DNA of 64,000 nucleotides from Segetibacter sp. 3557_3 (lineage in GTDB: Bacteria; Bacteroidota; Bacteroidia; Chitinophagales; Chitinophagaceae), in assembly GCF_004354985.1 (NCBI RefSeq), contig NZ_SMSK01000016.1:1-64000 (forward strand). Direction: 5' to 3'. The notes beneath the pieces were generated by a model. That model was not told the DNA's origin, ran no database searches, and saw only the letters and a list, made by a program, of their open reading frames with translations. Below are positions 37,308-48,300 of this stretch, in pieces. The translations under genes were made by a program, and so were the position numbers. Within the stretch, counting starts at the first letter, position 1. Every line of letters starts with the position of its first letter.

Positions 37308-40300
37308 CTATTGCTGAGTTGCCTGTTGCGTTTTCCTGTAGGCCCGTAGGTATTTTTTGTCGCTTTTTAAACCAGTTCCCGTTGCAAGTCCGCTGAGTGT
37401 AGTCTTAACCAGGTAGTTTAGAAAAGACCGGTCTGGCAGGCGTTTGAAATAGACCAGGCTCTTATCGCCCCTTGCATGCTTCTTTAGTATAAAAGTGTTT
37501 ATTACAAAGTTGATCAATTTGTTCTTGAATGATTTTTGCGCAGGCTTTCCATCCTGAACGGTTTGCATTTTTAGATGATGATAATAGAGCTTCATGGTTC
37601 CAAATGCAAGCTCATCATTTGCATCAGCTTCAAGGAAGGCAGAGTCGAGCACGCCTGAAGTAAAGCTGATGTTTGATAGCGGTGTTACGATTGTGTTGAA
37701 AATCTTAAAAGGTGCCTGGCCTGCTTTGACCTTAAGTTTGAAGCCCCATCCCGGATCGGTATACGATTGGGTTACGGCAACCTGTAGGGGCAAGGTGTCC
37801 ATAAGAAAGCCATTAACATTGATTCGCAACGAGTCGATGCTGTTTGTTGATTGGTTGCTAAAGTCGCTGATGCCGCCGTTTAAACGGGTAATGACCAACC
37901 TGCCATCCTTCCGAGAACTGGAATCTTTTTCGGTGTAAGTAACGTGCCCGTCGCGAACATTGATGTTTTTGATGTGAACAGGTGAACTGATCCCCATGAT
38001 CAGGGTCGCGGGTAAGAGTTTAATCCTGCCAGCATTAAAGGGTAAAATTTTGTCCTTGTAAATGTTGATCTGCGGGCGCGTAATCGTAACCCCATCTGCA
38101 TAAAACGAGTTTTCCTGTTCATATCGATCAGCATCAAATCCTTCGATTGTTAACCCTCCTGCCGCTAAAGTGATATAGTCACCGCGGTATTTGGCTTTGG
38201 CAAGTGTAGCTTCCAGCGATAGGCTTGGTTTGTACACAAATGAGTCAACGTGCAACTGGTTTGACTTACTGGAGTATGCTGCATTATACCATTTCAGGTG
38301 CCTCGTGCTGTCCATGTATTCGCCCCCGGGAACCTTGATCCACCCTGCAGGGTTTTTTCTAAGCAGACCTGCCAGGTCAGTAAGATCATCTGAGCCCAGG
38401 TTGAGGTTACCGGCATAGAATTCATTGAACCGGAAACCTTTCAGCTTTTGTTGGTTGGCCAGCCCACTTTTACTCTCGAGGGTGAGTTCTTTTATGAGCC
38501 CGTTCCACTTGAGCCCCCCCTCGTGTTTGCGGAACCGGATGTTGGCGAGATCGATGTCGAGTTTCCCGCTGTCAAGGGCAAATCGCTTTTGATCTTTTGT
38601 GATGCTGGCAGTAGAAAGCTGCACGAGAAAAGATGCGGCAGACGAACTATCTGCTGATATTATCATATCGCGGCCACGTATGACGCTGTTAGCAGCGTAT
38701 GGTAATTGCAGGTGATAAGCAGTGTCGTTTTCACCCGATCGGATATCCAGCTCAGGGCTTTTAATTTCAAGGTCTTCTATGCCGATATAAGGAAACACGT
38801 TAGCGCCAATTTGTGCGTTTGTCTTATGCGTTTCAACCATCACCTTTGGCTGGTCAACTTCCATTTTGCTAAACAGGAACCGGTTAGTTGGAAGCTCTCC
38901 AATGGAGGTGATAAACCTGATATCAGGAGCTGTGATGTTGATTTTTTCTCCTGGTGCATCGTTATCAATCTGTACTTCTTTAAGGTAGGACGGGTTGCCG
39001 CTTGAAATTTTATATTCTTTTGATCTTACCGTAAAATTCCCGGCCTGCAAAGCAAGGTTTTTGCCATCGAGCAGGAGTTTGCGAACCGTAAGCGGTTGAT
39101 CACCCTGCTTTACAATTGATGATGCTTCGAGCGTATTAACAAAACCCGAAACTGTTGTAGCATCGCCGATAAGGTCGAATTGGGTGTTGTTGCCCGAGAT
39201 GTCGGTGATGTTAATGTTGGTTTCCTTGTCGCGATTACCCGCACTCCCGCTGCTTTTTAAGGCGACCGAGGCACTTTTCCAGTGCAGGCCATCAATTTCT
39301 ATATTATTTCCGTCGTTATCAAACTGAAGGTTGTCTAAGAGTACCCCGTTAATTGTTGCCCGTACCGCATCGTCTTTGCCCGATATCTTCAATCGATCGG
39401 CATAAACCAGCTTATTGCCCGTATACCTTGCGTTCTCAAGCTGCGCTGTGAGTCCTTTTATGTGAATTGATCCATCCGAAAAGCTGAGCCGGTCAACAGC
39501 ATTCTGCAGGCCCTGGCGATTCTTTGATTGCAGCAATCTGTCGCTGGATATACTCAGGTCTACGTTCCTGAAGTTCAGCGCTGTGGAAACCCCAGTTCTG
39601 AACTTTACGTCTCCATGTTCAACGATAATCCGGTTCAGCGTCATCAGATTATCCATACTCTGGAGAGAGTTAAAAATGTTAGTGCGTTTGCCTGGAACAT
39701 TCTTACTCATCCGCGAGTATATGATTACGGGATTCCTGAGGTACGCAGCTTCCGCTACGAGGTTCTGATCAAAAATCAGTTGGTACCAGTCTACACTGGT
39801 CAGTTCGAAATAAGGAATGGTGAAGTTCCGGTAACTTTTTTGCCGGGATTTGCCGGGTGTAGTCAGAACGGAAAAATTATTCAGCACAACCTTGTCGTTT
39901 AAAAAGTGCAGGCTGTCGAATTTATAAGTGGTCGAACTGTCGTGGTTATACAGGTGATAATCCCGTACGGTCATATCAAATCGTTCAACGGACACCGGTA
40001 CGGACGAGTCGGGCTTTATCCGCAAGCCGCGCATGGTAAAGTCGTCTTTGTTTGAATTGGAAAGCGATGTTTTGCGCTTGCCATTGATCTCGAGGTGAAT
40101 GCCGGCATTACGAACGCCTACGAAAGCAAGGTCGAGGTTTCCCGTAAGCTCTTTAAGAATTTTATCAGGATCAGGAACCCCGCTAGTTCGCCGCGCCGCG
40201 TCGGAGCGGAACAAGTTGATGTCGAAGAAAGGATCTTCGCAATACACAGAGTCGGCCTTAATCACATTATACCGTTCCATTGCATTAAGGTCAACCCCAA

Positions 40301-41090
40301 GCAGCGACAGCTTTTTAAAAAATATCCGGTAACTGCTTTTTGCGCTGTCACTTGAGCGAGCAGTAAGGGTGCAGCTGTCTAATTCTATCCGTTGGCGGAA
40401 TAGCTGGAGTTTAAATTTCTTAAAGGAGATTTTGTTTCTTCCGCCCGGGAGAAAGATTTCCTGGTTGTCGGTTTTCAACTCAACAGACTGATCCGTTGAG
40501 GATACAACCCTTTTTTTTGCCGTCTTAAGGTTCCTGGAAAGGTCAAGGTAAATCCTGTTCATCGTAACCGGGTTTGATCCCGGTTTCATCTTATTCACGA
40601 GGCTTATGCTTGCATTATTGATGCTTATTTTCCGGATGCCGAATTCGTCAAGCGCATCCAGCATGCTATTATAAAGTTTGCCCATTTCCTGGGGTAACGA
40701 AAGCTCGTCTTTGGCCTGCCGTTGCGCGGTATCTTTTCGCCACTGGAAAACCTCGATTACGGGGTTGTGCAGTTGAATGGTGTCTAACAACAACTGGTTA
40801 CGCAATAAAAGCGGCCATACCGACGCAACCCGGAGTTTGAGGTGATTAAACCTGATATGGTAGGTAATCGGTTGAGTAAGGGTATCGGTACTAACGATAT
40901 CAGCCTCGTTGATCTGGATGGTATTTGATAAAAAGGCAAACTTCAATTCCGATAATTCAAGCTTCAAGCTGCCCTTCGACTTTTCGGCAATAAAGTTCCG
41001 GATTACACCCCTTGCATTTGAAACAAACCAAAGCTGAAAACCCAATACGCTTACAGCAATAATACCTGCAGCGATCAGGACAATTTTCAA
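37308..41090 (-). CDS. Large AsmA-like envelope protein
   Basis: A 1,260-residue protein with one N-terminal transmembrane anchor (IVLIAAGIIAVSVLGFQLWF) and a long beta-rich body built of repeating strands (LKLELSELKFAFLSNTIQIN, LRVASVWPLLLRNQLLLDTI). This is the pattern of AsmA/TamB/DUF748 proteins, thought to bridge inner and outer membranes for lipid transport. The AsmA identity is inferred from architecture, and repeat groove proteins of this kind diverge widely. The C-terminus is basic (KKYLRAYRKTQQATQQ). The frame starts with TTG at 41090. No in-frame ATG exists upstream before a stop at 41172-41174, so a TTG or other non-ATG start is required, or the frame is misread there. Confidence 0.72.
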   Translation of the reverse strand: MKIVLIAAGIIAVSVLGFQLWFVSNARGVIRNFIAEKSKGSLKLELSELKFAFLSNTIQINEADIVSTDTLTQPITYHIRFNHLKLRVASVWPLLLRNQLLLDTIQLHNPVIEVFQWRKDTAQRQAKDELSLPQEMGKLYNSMLDALDEFGIRKISINNASISLVNKMKPGSNPVTMNRIYLDLSRNLKTAKKRVVSSTDQSVELKTDNQEIFLPGGRNKISFKKFKLQLFRQRIELDSCTLTARSSDSAKSSYRIFFKKLSLLGVDLNAMERYNVIKADSVYCEDPFFDINLFRSDAARRTSGVPDPDKILKELTGNLDLAFVGVRNAGIHLEINGKRKTSLSNSNKDDFTMRGLRIKPDSSVPVSVERFDMTVRDYHLYNHDSSTTYKFDSLHFLNDKVVLNNFSVLTTPGKSRQKSYRNFTIPYFELTSVDWYQLIFDQNLVAEAAYLRNPVIIYSRMSKNVPGKRTNIFNSLQSMDNLMTLNRIIVEHGDVKFRTGVSTALNFRNVDLSISSDRLLQSKNRQGLQNAVDRLSFSDGSIHIKGLTAQLENARYTGNKLVYADRLKISGKDDAVRATINGVLLDNLQFDNDGNNIEIDGLHWKSASVALKSSGSAGNRDKETNINITDISGNNTQFDLIGDATTVSGFVNTLEASSIVKQGDQPLTVRKLLLDGKNLALQAGNFTVRSKEYKISSGNPSYLKEVQIDNDAPGEKINITAPDIRFITSIGELPTNRFLFSKMEVDQPKVMVETHKTNAQIGANVFPYIGIEDLEIKSPELDIRSGENDTAYHLQLPYAANSVIRGRDMIISADSSSAASFLVQLSTASITKDQKRFALDSGKLDIDLANIRFRKHEGGLKWNGLIKELTLESKSGLANQQKLKGFRFNEFYAGNLNLGSDDLTDLAGLLRKNPAGWIKVPGGEYMDSTRHLKWYNAAYSSKSNQLHVDSFVYKPSLSLEATLAKAKYRGDYITLAAGGLTIEGFDADRYEQENSFYADGVTITRPQINIYKDKILPFNAGRIKLLPATLIMGISSPVHIKNINVRDGHVTYTEKDSSSRKDGRLVITRLNGGISDFSNQSTNSIDSLRINVNGFLMDTLPLQVAVTQSYTDPGWGFKLKVKAGQAPFKIFNTIVTPLSNISFTSGVLDSAFLEADANDELAFGTMKLYYHHLKMQTVQDGKPAQKSFKNKLINFVINTFILKKHARGDKSLVYFKRLPDRSFLNYLVKTTLSGLATGTGLKSDKKYLRAYRKTQQATQQ

Positions 41091-41797
41091 TATTCGTTTG
41101 GAAGAAGGTGATTGGATAATGTTCTTTTTAGGCTGGATAAAGTTAGGTGCAAATCGGTCAGTCCGTTTTGGCTATGTTCCCAATGTGTTCGTATTTAACG
41201 TTATGCTCTACATATTTGTTTTTGAGCGCTCCACTTCCCTAACCGTTGCTTTTCGCGTTTAAGTATTCCTGGCGAAACAAAACATGCCGCTTCGCTACAG
41301 CTTCAGGATACCTCATGCAATGACCTTCCTATAGCCTGACCTCGGTTCATCAGCGCAGTGTTAGCCAGTTTTCTTAGCTACGGAAACCTGTCCTGGTAAT
41401 AAATCATTCAGCAGGCACAGGAAATTTTTCCAATCGGCAAAACCGCCTTACTTTACAAACGCATCAGCAGCCTGGCTCTAAACTTTCAGGCAGGTGCTGT
41501 TTGCCAAGCGAAATGGTAAACTAACAAGCCGAATACAAGATACCCGGTCCGCCCGGATATAATAACGTCTTCTTGTTAAACCGTTCTTTTTTGGGGACGA
41601 GCTGTAGATCAATTGTTGGACATCGTTGTGTCACTCACTTGTACAGGTATAACCAGATTGAGCAGGGATAGTTGAGGGCTTAAGCAACACGATGGTTCAG
41701 GTTAGATCATGCAAACACTTCGTACAACTTTATCCGCGCCAGCCACAAATAAGCGTGTAAGGCCAAAATCATAAACGATCTAATTACAAGCTGCTAT
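41091..41797. other. Divergent intergenic region with dispersed element copy C
   Basis: About 700 bp between the divergent AsmA-like and GMC oxidoreductase genes. Apart from the repeat copy at 41586-41644, no gene or RNA was recognised. Its length is unusual for two simple promoters and it may hide a small RNA, but no supporting structure was seen. Confidence 0.5.
41586..41644 (-). repeat. Dispersed intergenic element, copy C
   Basis: On the minus strand it reads GTACAAGTGAGTGACACAAC, a middle with CAATTGA, and an end CTCGTCCCCAAAAAAG. It is 59 nt, the same length as copy B at 14855-14913, and shares the first 20 bases with it exactly. Confidence 0.65.
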
Positions 41798-43537
41798 ATG
41801 GGTGATTTACAAATCAAGAAATCTTCAAAAGCTTACGACGTTGTTATTGTTGGTTCCGGTGCGGGCGGCGGCATGGCTGCTTACGTACTTGCAAACGCCG
41901 GGGTAAAGGTGTTGATGTTGGAAGCCGGCCCGTTTTTCGATCCGCGCCTGCATTCTGCACAATTCAGGTTTTCATATGAGTCACCCCGCCGCGGTGCGGG
42001 AACCAAAGTTCGTCCGTTTGGCGATTTCGATGCGGCTTTTGGCGGTTGGGAGCTCGATGGCGAACCTTACACTACAAAAGATGGTACAAAGTTCGATTGG
42101 TTCCGGTCGCGTATGCTTGGTGGCCGAACAAATCACTGGGGTCGAATTTCGCTTCGGTTTGGTCCGCACGACTTTCAACCAAACGATGGGGTCAGCGAGC
42201 GATGGCCGATCACATATGATGAGGTAAAACCATTTTACGATAAGGTAGACCGGTTGATTGGAATTTATGGTAGTGTGGAGGGCCTGGAGAATGAACCCGA
42301 TGGCATATTTCTTCCACCCCCGAAGCCCCGCCTGCCTGAACTGTTCATCATGAAGGGTGCGGCCGCCGCAGGTGTGAAAGTCATCCCGGGGCGCGGTTCT
42401 GTACTTACGCAGGCGCTCCCGGGCAACAGCGACAGGGGAGCATGTTTTTATTGTGGCCAGTGTAATCGCAGCTGTAAGGTCTACGCCGACTTTTCCGCTT
42501 CGTCCTGCCTGGTGATCCCTGCCTTAAAGTCCGGTAATCTGGAGGTGATCTACAACGCTATGGTACGCGAAGTGCTTACCAACAAAGATGGTCTCGCAAC
42601 CGGGGTATCATATGTAAGCAAAGACGATATGCAGGAATACCAGGTAAACGGCAAATCCGTCATTCTTGCTGCCAGCGCCTGTGAGTCGGCCAGGATCATG
42701 CTCAACTCAAAATCAAACGCGCATCCAAACGGACTGGCAAACAGCAGTGGCCTCGTGGGAAGGTACCTTCAGGACTCTACAGGTGCTTCTCAGGCCGGTA
42801 TGCTGCCGCAGTTGCTTGATCGTAAGCGATACAATGAAGATGGCGCCGGAAGTATTCATATTTATGGTCCATGGATGCAGGATAACAAGAAACTGGATTT
42901 TCCCCGTGGTTACCATATCGAGTTTGGCGGTGGTATGCCAATGCCCGGGTATGGCTACGGCGCCATTGTGCCACGCTTAAACGGCACCCTGCCCGGTCGT
43001 GATGGCAAAATGAAAGACGGCGGTGGCTATGGCGCATCATTAAAAGACGACTATCGCCGGTTTTATGGAACCCAGTTTGGAATGGCAGGTCGTGGTGTTG
43101 GTATGGCCCGGTATGATAACTATTGTGAGATTGACCCAAATGTAGTGGACCGCTATGGTATACCCGTTCTGCGTTTTCATTACAAATGGAACAACGACGA
43201 GATCAACCAGGCGAAACATATGCAGGAAACATTCAGCCGGATCATACACGAAATGGGCGCTATTCCATTATCGCAGCAGCATGGTCCTGAAGACATGTGG
43301 GGACTTGAAGCGCCGGGAAGAATAATACACGAGGTGGGAACAGCAAGAATGGGTAACGACCTTAAGAAGTCTGTACTGAACAAGTGGTGCCAGGCACATG
43401 ACTGTAAAAATCTTTTTGTGGTCGATGGTGCACCAACGGTACAGCAGTCCGACAAAAATGCTACCTGGACGATCCTTGCTTTGTCCATGCGCACATCGGA
43501 GTACATACTACAACAGAGCGGTAAGCAAAACATTTAA
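41798..43537 (+). CDS. GMC-family FAD-dependent oxidoreductase
   Basis: A 579-residue flavoprotein dehydrogenase. The FAD-binding Rossmann motif is VVIVGSGAGGGMAAYVLA near residue 16 with the acidic strand end VLMLEAGP. Next come GRTNHWGRISLRF and a Cys cluster C216-x2-C219-x2-C222-x3-C226 (CFYCGQCNRSC), then VILAASACESARIMLNS and the C-terminal HEVGTARMGND and VVDGAPTVQQSDKNATWTILAL, which carries the active-site His/Asn region. GMC enzymes oxidise alcohols or sugars. The next gene encodes the gluconate-2-dehydrogenase subunit-3-like partner, so this is likely the catalytic subunit of a periplasmic or membrane-bound sugar/alcohol dehydrogenase. No signal peptide is visible; export could depend on the Tat signal of the partner. 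Confidence 0.93.
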   Translation: MGDLQIKKSSKAYDVVIVGSGAGGGMAAYVLANAGVKVLMLEAGPFFDPRLHSAQFRFSYESPRRGAGTKVRPFGDFDAAFGGWELDGEPYTTKDGTKFDWFRSRMLGGRTNHWGRISLRFGPHDFQPNDGVSERWPITYDEVKPFYDKVDRLIGIYGSVEGLENEPDGIFLPPPKPRLPELFIMKGAAAAGVKVIPGRGSVLTQALPGNSDRGACFYCGQCNRSCKVYADFSASSCLVIPALKSGNLEVIYNAMVREVLTNKDGLATGVSYVSKDDMQEYQVNGKSVILAASACESARIMLNSKSNAHPNGLANSSGLVGRYLQDSTGASQAGMLPQLLDRKRYNEDGAGSIHIYGPWMQDNKKLDFPRGYHIEFGGGMPMPGYGYGAIVPRLNGTLPGRDGKMKDGGGYGASLKDDYRRFYGTQFGMAGRGVGMARYDNYCEIDPNVVDRYGIPVLRFHYKWNNDEINQAKHMQETFSRIIHEMGAIPLSQQHGPEDMWGLEAPGRIIHEVGTARMGNDLKKSVLNKWCQAHDCKNLFVVDGAPTVQQSDKNATWTILALSMRTSEYILQQSGKQNI

Positions 43538-43560
43538 TCGAAACTTGTAAACTACGCGAT

Positions 43561-44202
43561 ATGAACAGGCGGGAATCCTTAAAAGCATTGGGTATTGGTA
43601 CACTTTCGGCTGGGGTGCTGATTGATGCTTGTAAGCCAAATGCAAAAGCAGACAATAAAGCTGGAGCAGATAATGGCATAGATGCTGAACGGCAGGTGTC
43701 AGAAATCGAGAAAGATAAGCGACTGAGGTCTGAAACTTTTTTTACCCCGCATGAAATGGCAACCATCACCATTCTCGGCGATATCATCATTCCCAAAGAT
43801 GATCGTTCGGGCGGTGCCTCTGATGCTAAAGTGCCTGAGTTCATCGAGTTTATTGTAAAAGATATACCTGATCACCAACTGCCTATGCGTGGTGGACTGC
43901 GCTGGCTTGATGTGCAGTGTCTTAACAGGTATGAGAAAACATTTAAGGATTGCACTGCACAGCAAAGGATTGAGATGGTGGATCAGATTGCTTACCCGGC
44001 AAAAGCAAAACCGGAAATGCAACAGGGTGTAGCATTTTTCGACCGGATGAGAAGCCTTACAGCAAGTGGATTCTTTTCGAGCAAGATGGGCATCGAAGAT
44101 CTTGGTTATGTTGGCAATCGGCCAAATCAATGGACAGGCGTACCCGCAGACGTTATCAAACAGTATGGATTAGAAAACGTCAATTTTGACTCAAAAGTTT
44201 AA
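43561..44202 (+). CDS. Gluconate 2-dehydrogenase subunit 3-family protein
   Basis: A 213-residue small subunit. The N-terminus is a Tat-like signal (NRRESLKALGIGTLSAGV) followed by a possible lipobox (LIDAC), suggesting a Tat-exported lipoprotein. The domain has FFTPHEMATITILGDIIIPK and GASDAKVPEFIEFIVKD, the Gdh3 pattern, and ends with DLGYVGNRPNQWTGVP. It lies 23 bp after the GMC gene, and the two products should form a complex that is exported together, because only this subunit carries a signal. No cytochrome c subunit lies nearby. Confidence 0.92.
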   Translation: MNRRESLKALGIGTLSAGVLIDACKPNAKADNKAGADNGIDAERQVSEIEKDKRLRSETFFTPHEMATITILGDIIIPKDDRSGGASDAKVPEFIEFIVKDIPDHQLPMRGGLRWLDVQCLNRYEKTFKDCTAQQRIEMVDQIAYPAKAKPEMQQGVAFFDRMRSLTASGFFSSKMGIEDLGYVGNRPNQWTGVPADVIKQYGLENVNFDSKV

Positions 44203-45344
44203 TTATCCATATCGCGGGCTAACTAAGTAAGGCAGTCCTTCATACGCAGGGGTTTTGCCGGAATAGAGAAGGGCAGATGGCGTATCCCGATGCTTGTCGT
44301 TTGTCATCCAACGACGCTGATGGAATAATGCCCGTTTGCTTGTTTGAAGATGCACAGGTTAAGCAACCAGCAAACATCAACAGTGGATGAACAATATGCT
44401 GGATGTATCCCACCTTGAATAAAACAGAGCATCTTTCCTGCTTACATTCCCTCGCACCTTTGCTACCGAATTGGCAAAGAGCCCAAGTTGTTAGACAAAT
44501 CGCTCTTCAAATTACCGCTGACGGCAAGATGTATTACTTGCCGTTTTCGTTGGCTAAAAACCTGTACAAGCTTTTTTCAACCAGCATAGCTTGCAGTTTA
44601 CCTTACTGACTCAGGAATCCAGGGTGCCTGAATACTGTTTAAGTTTATTCTTATCCCCTGGCAATAATTTGAAACAGTAGCATAAATATGCTATTGTTTT
44701 ACATGTTTAGAATATGGATATTTACTATATGACTTTATGCTGTAGGAGTAATTGTTGCTGGACAAACACAGTATAGTTACCATGATAGCAAATTAAATTG
44801 CCACCAGTATTCTCCGGAAAAGCCATTCTGCCCATGCGCGGTTTAGGCATTTGCAGGTAATTACAATATCCAGGAAAGCAGGTTCTTTTCCAATGCCATG
44901 ACCCTCCAATCACCTTAAGCCTAATCTATGCAAAATTTCTATCGACACTGTCATTCGCCCCCTCGTGCCTGAGCCATTCCATTGCCATTTAGTACCATTC
45001 CGGAATTAAGACTTCAACTCCCCGGAAGTCATTGTATAACCTTGCAGGCGGACGTATTTGTCCGAACAGGTTTCTATTGCCGGTAAGTAACCCCTTTCAT
45101 CGCCCAATTTCATCTTACAGCATTGTCGCGGCGCCTAATTGACGCCGTTTGGCTATGCCATGCCTTACGATGTTTAGGTCAGTTTATCAACCCTTAAAAA
45201 ACACAAGTGCTTACACCCAACTTTCACCTTAACCAGGGCCTGACCCACTCGCCACCTGTTGCGAAATTCTCATTTAAGTCCGTTTCAGAAAATGATTGCA
45301 GTTGATATCTGCACTATTCAATATTTCAGCTTAAACCTTAAAAA
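44203..45344. other. Long intergenic region, no gene recognised
   Basis: About 1.14 kb, the longest gene-free stretch. Short frames (such as 44403-44609) have no recognisable family. A TAGCATA/TATGCTA hairpin followed by a T-rich stretch (44678-44700) could be a weak terminator. The last 200 bp should contain the promoter of the 45345 gene. No riboswitch or RNA gene was recognised. Confidence 0.5.
44678..44700 (+). terminator. Possible weak terminator
   Basis: The inverted repeat TAGCATA (44678-44684) / TATGCTA (44687-44693) with a 2-nt spacer is followed by TTGTTTT. The stem is AT-rich and the loop very tight, so function is doubtful. It lies about 480 bp after the nearest gene end. Confidence 0.25.
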
Positions 45345-48300
45345 ATGAGTACACTAATTCAACAAACTAAACCTTTAATGTTCAGCCTTGTGCCGAAGAA
45401 ATTCTTTCTAAAGCTTACGGCTGTACCGGTGTTGCTGTTGTTGCAATGTTTTTATAGTATCAACAGTTTTGCCCAACTATCAACAACAACCTGTGGTTAT
45501 AAGGTTGATGTTGTATCGTCATTTAACGGCGTAAATACAACAATAACCTATACCATAACCAATACGAATCCGGGCAACGGCAGACCCGGGACTTATAAAG
45601 ATTTAAGTCATTGGGAATTTGTTTTAAATCCATGTATTCCGCCCAACAAGATTAAAGGTGGAGATGGGGATTACCATACCAATCCCAATGGCTCCTGCCT
45701 TGGTAACAATACCCCTATTATCAAGTTCGACAGGGGAACCTCGGGAACGAGGCCAACTACATATACCCTGGTTCTGGAAGGGAATTATAGCTTAATACTA
45801 ACAGATGCGTATTTCAAAGCCGGAAACGATCCGTGTTGTAAGGGCCAGGTATATGCTCCCATATGTTGTAAGTTTGAAGTAACATGCCCGACCAACAAAA
45901 ACCTGGGCACCTTTGACTGTAAAAATCTGAATACGATTCCGGGGCTACCTACAAGCCTGGATCAGTTGAAAAACAGTCCGTATAACATTGTAATTGGAAC
46001 TAAAAATTGTGGTACTATCCGTTACAAAGCAAGCGACGACGGTACCCCAAATGTCTGCAGTCCAGCTAACCAGGTAATCACCCGGACCATCACGATCTGG
46101 GACGATTTAGATGGCGACAATCAGCAGGACTCTAACGAAGAGTTTGCTGTTTGTAAGTTTACTTATACCATTATTGCAGATAAGACCGCACCGGTAATCA
46201 CCTGTGCAGGCAATAAGACAATCGAGTGTAATGCTACTGTGGTATTTGATCCGCCAACAGTTAAAGACGATTGTGATCAGGATCCAAAACTCACATACGA
46301 AGACAAAACGGATTATGGTAAATGTGGATATACCGTTACCCGTACATGGACAGCAAAAGACGACTGTGGAAACCAGTCCAGTTGCAGCCAGGTAATCACC
46401 GTTAAGGACACCAAGCCACCGGTAATCACCTGTGCAGGCAACAAAACGATCGAGTGTGGTACCCCTGTGGTATTTGATCCGCCAACAGTTAAAGACGATT
46501 GTGACCAGGATCCAAAACTCACATACGAAGACAAAACGGATTATGGTAATTGTGGATATACCATCACCCGTACATGGACAGCAAAAGACGACTGTGGTAA
46601 TCAGTCTACTTGCAGCCAGGTAATCACGGTTAAGGACACCAAAGCACCGGTAATCACCTGTGCAGGCGATAAGACAATCGAGTGTAATGCTACTGTGGTA
46701 TTTGATCCGCCAACAGTTAAAGACGATTGTGACCAGGATCCAAAACTCACATACGAAGACAAAACGGATTATGGTAAATGTGGATATACCGTTACCCGTA
46801 CATGGACAGCAAAAGATGATTGTGGAAACCAGTCCAGTTGCAGCCAGGTAATCACCGTTAAGGACACCAAGCCACCGGTAATCACCTGTGCAGGCAACAA
46901 AACGATCGAGTGTGGTACCCCTGTGGTATTTGATCCGCCAACAGTTAAAGACGATTGTGACCAGGATCCAAAACTCACATACGAAGACAAAACGGATTAT
47001 GGTAATTGTGGATATACCATCACCCGTACATGGACAGCAAAAGACGACTGTGGTAATCAGTCCAGTTGCAGCCAGGTAATTACTGTTAAGGATACCAAAC
47101 CTCCGGTGATCACCTGCGTGCCAGACAGAACAATCGAGTGTGACGAAGCTGTCGTGTTTGATCCGCCAACTGTCACCGACGATTGTGATCGTAATCCTGA
47201 ACTGACCTACACAGACAAGAAAGTATATCATTCTTGCGGATATACCATCACCCGTACGTGGATAGCTAAGGATGACTGTGGTAACCAGTCGACAGCCGAC
47301 CAGGTAATCACCGTTAAGGACACCAAGCCACCGGTAATCACCTGTGCAGGCAATAAAACGATCGAGTGTGGTACCCCTGTGGTATTTGATCCGCCAACAG
47401 TTAAAGACGACTGTGATAAGGATCCAAAACTCACATACGAAGACAAAACTTCTTACGGTAAGTGTGAGTATACCGTTACCCGTACATGGACGGCAAAAGA
47501 TGATTGTGGAAACCAGTCCAGTTGCAGCCAGGTAATTACGGTTAAGGATACCAAACCTCCGGTGATCACCTGCGTGCCAGACAAAACGATCGAATGTGAC
47601 GAAGCTGTCGTGTTTGATCCGCCTACTGTCACCGACGATTGTGATCGTAATCCTGAACTGACCTACACAGACAAGAAAGTATATCATTCTTGCGGATATA
47701 CCATCACCCGTACGTGGATAGCTAAGGATGACTGTGGTAACCAGTCGACAGCCGACCAGGTAATCACCGTTAAGGACACCAAGCCACCGGTAATCACCTG
47801 TGCAGGCAATAAAACGATCGAGTGTGGTACCCCTGTGGTATTTGATCCGCCAACAGTTAAAGACGACTGTGATAAGGATCCAAAACTCACATACGAAGAC
47901 AAAACCTCTTACGGTAAGTGTGAGTATACCGTTACCCGTACATGGACGGCAAAAGATGATTGTGGAAACCAGTCCAGTTGCAGCCAGGTAATTACGGTTA
48001 AGGATACCAAACCTCCGGTGATCACCTGCGTGCCAGACAAAACGATCGAATGTGACGAAGCTGTTGTGTTTGATCCGCCTACTGTCACCGACGATTGTGA
48101 TCGTAATCCTGAACTGACCTACACAGACAAGAAAGTATATCATTCTTGCGGATATACCATCACCCGTACGTGGATAGCTAAGGATGACTGTGGTAACCAG
48201 TCGACAGCCGACCAGGTAATCACCGTTAAGGACACCAAAGCACCTGTAATCACCTGTGCGGGCAATAAAACGATCGAGTGTGGTACCCCTGTGGTATTTG

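Noticed and set aside
44403-44609. Small plus-strand frame of 68 codons in the long intergenic region
   Set aside because: No recognisable family and composition like the surrounding noncoding DNA.
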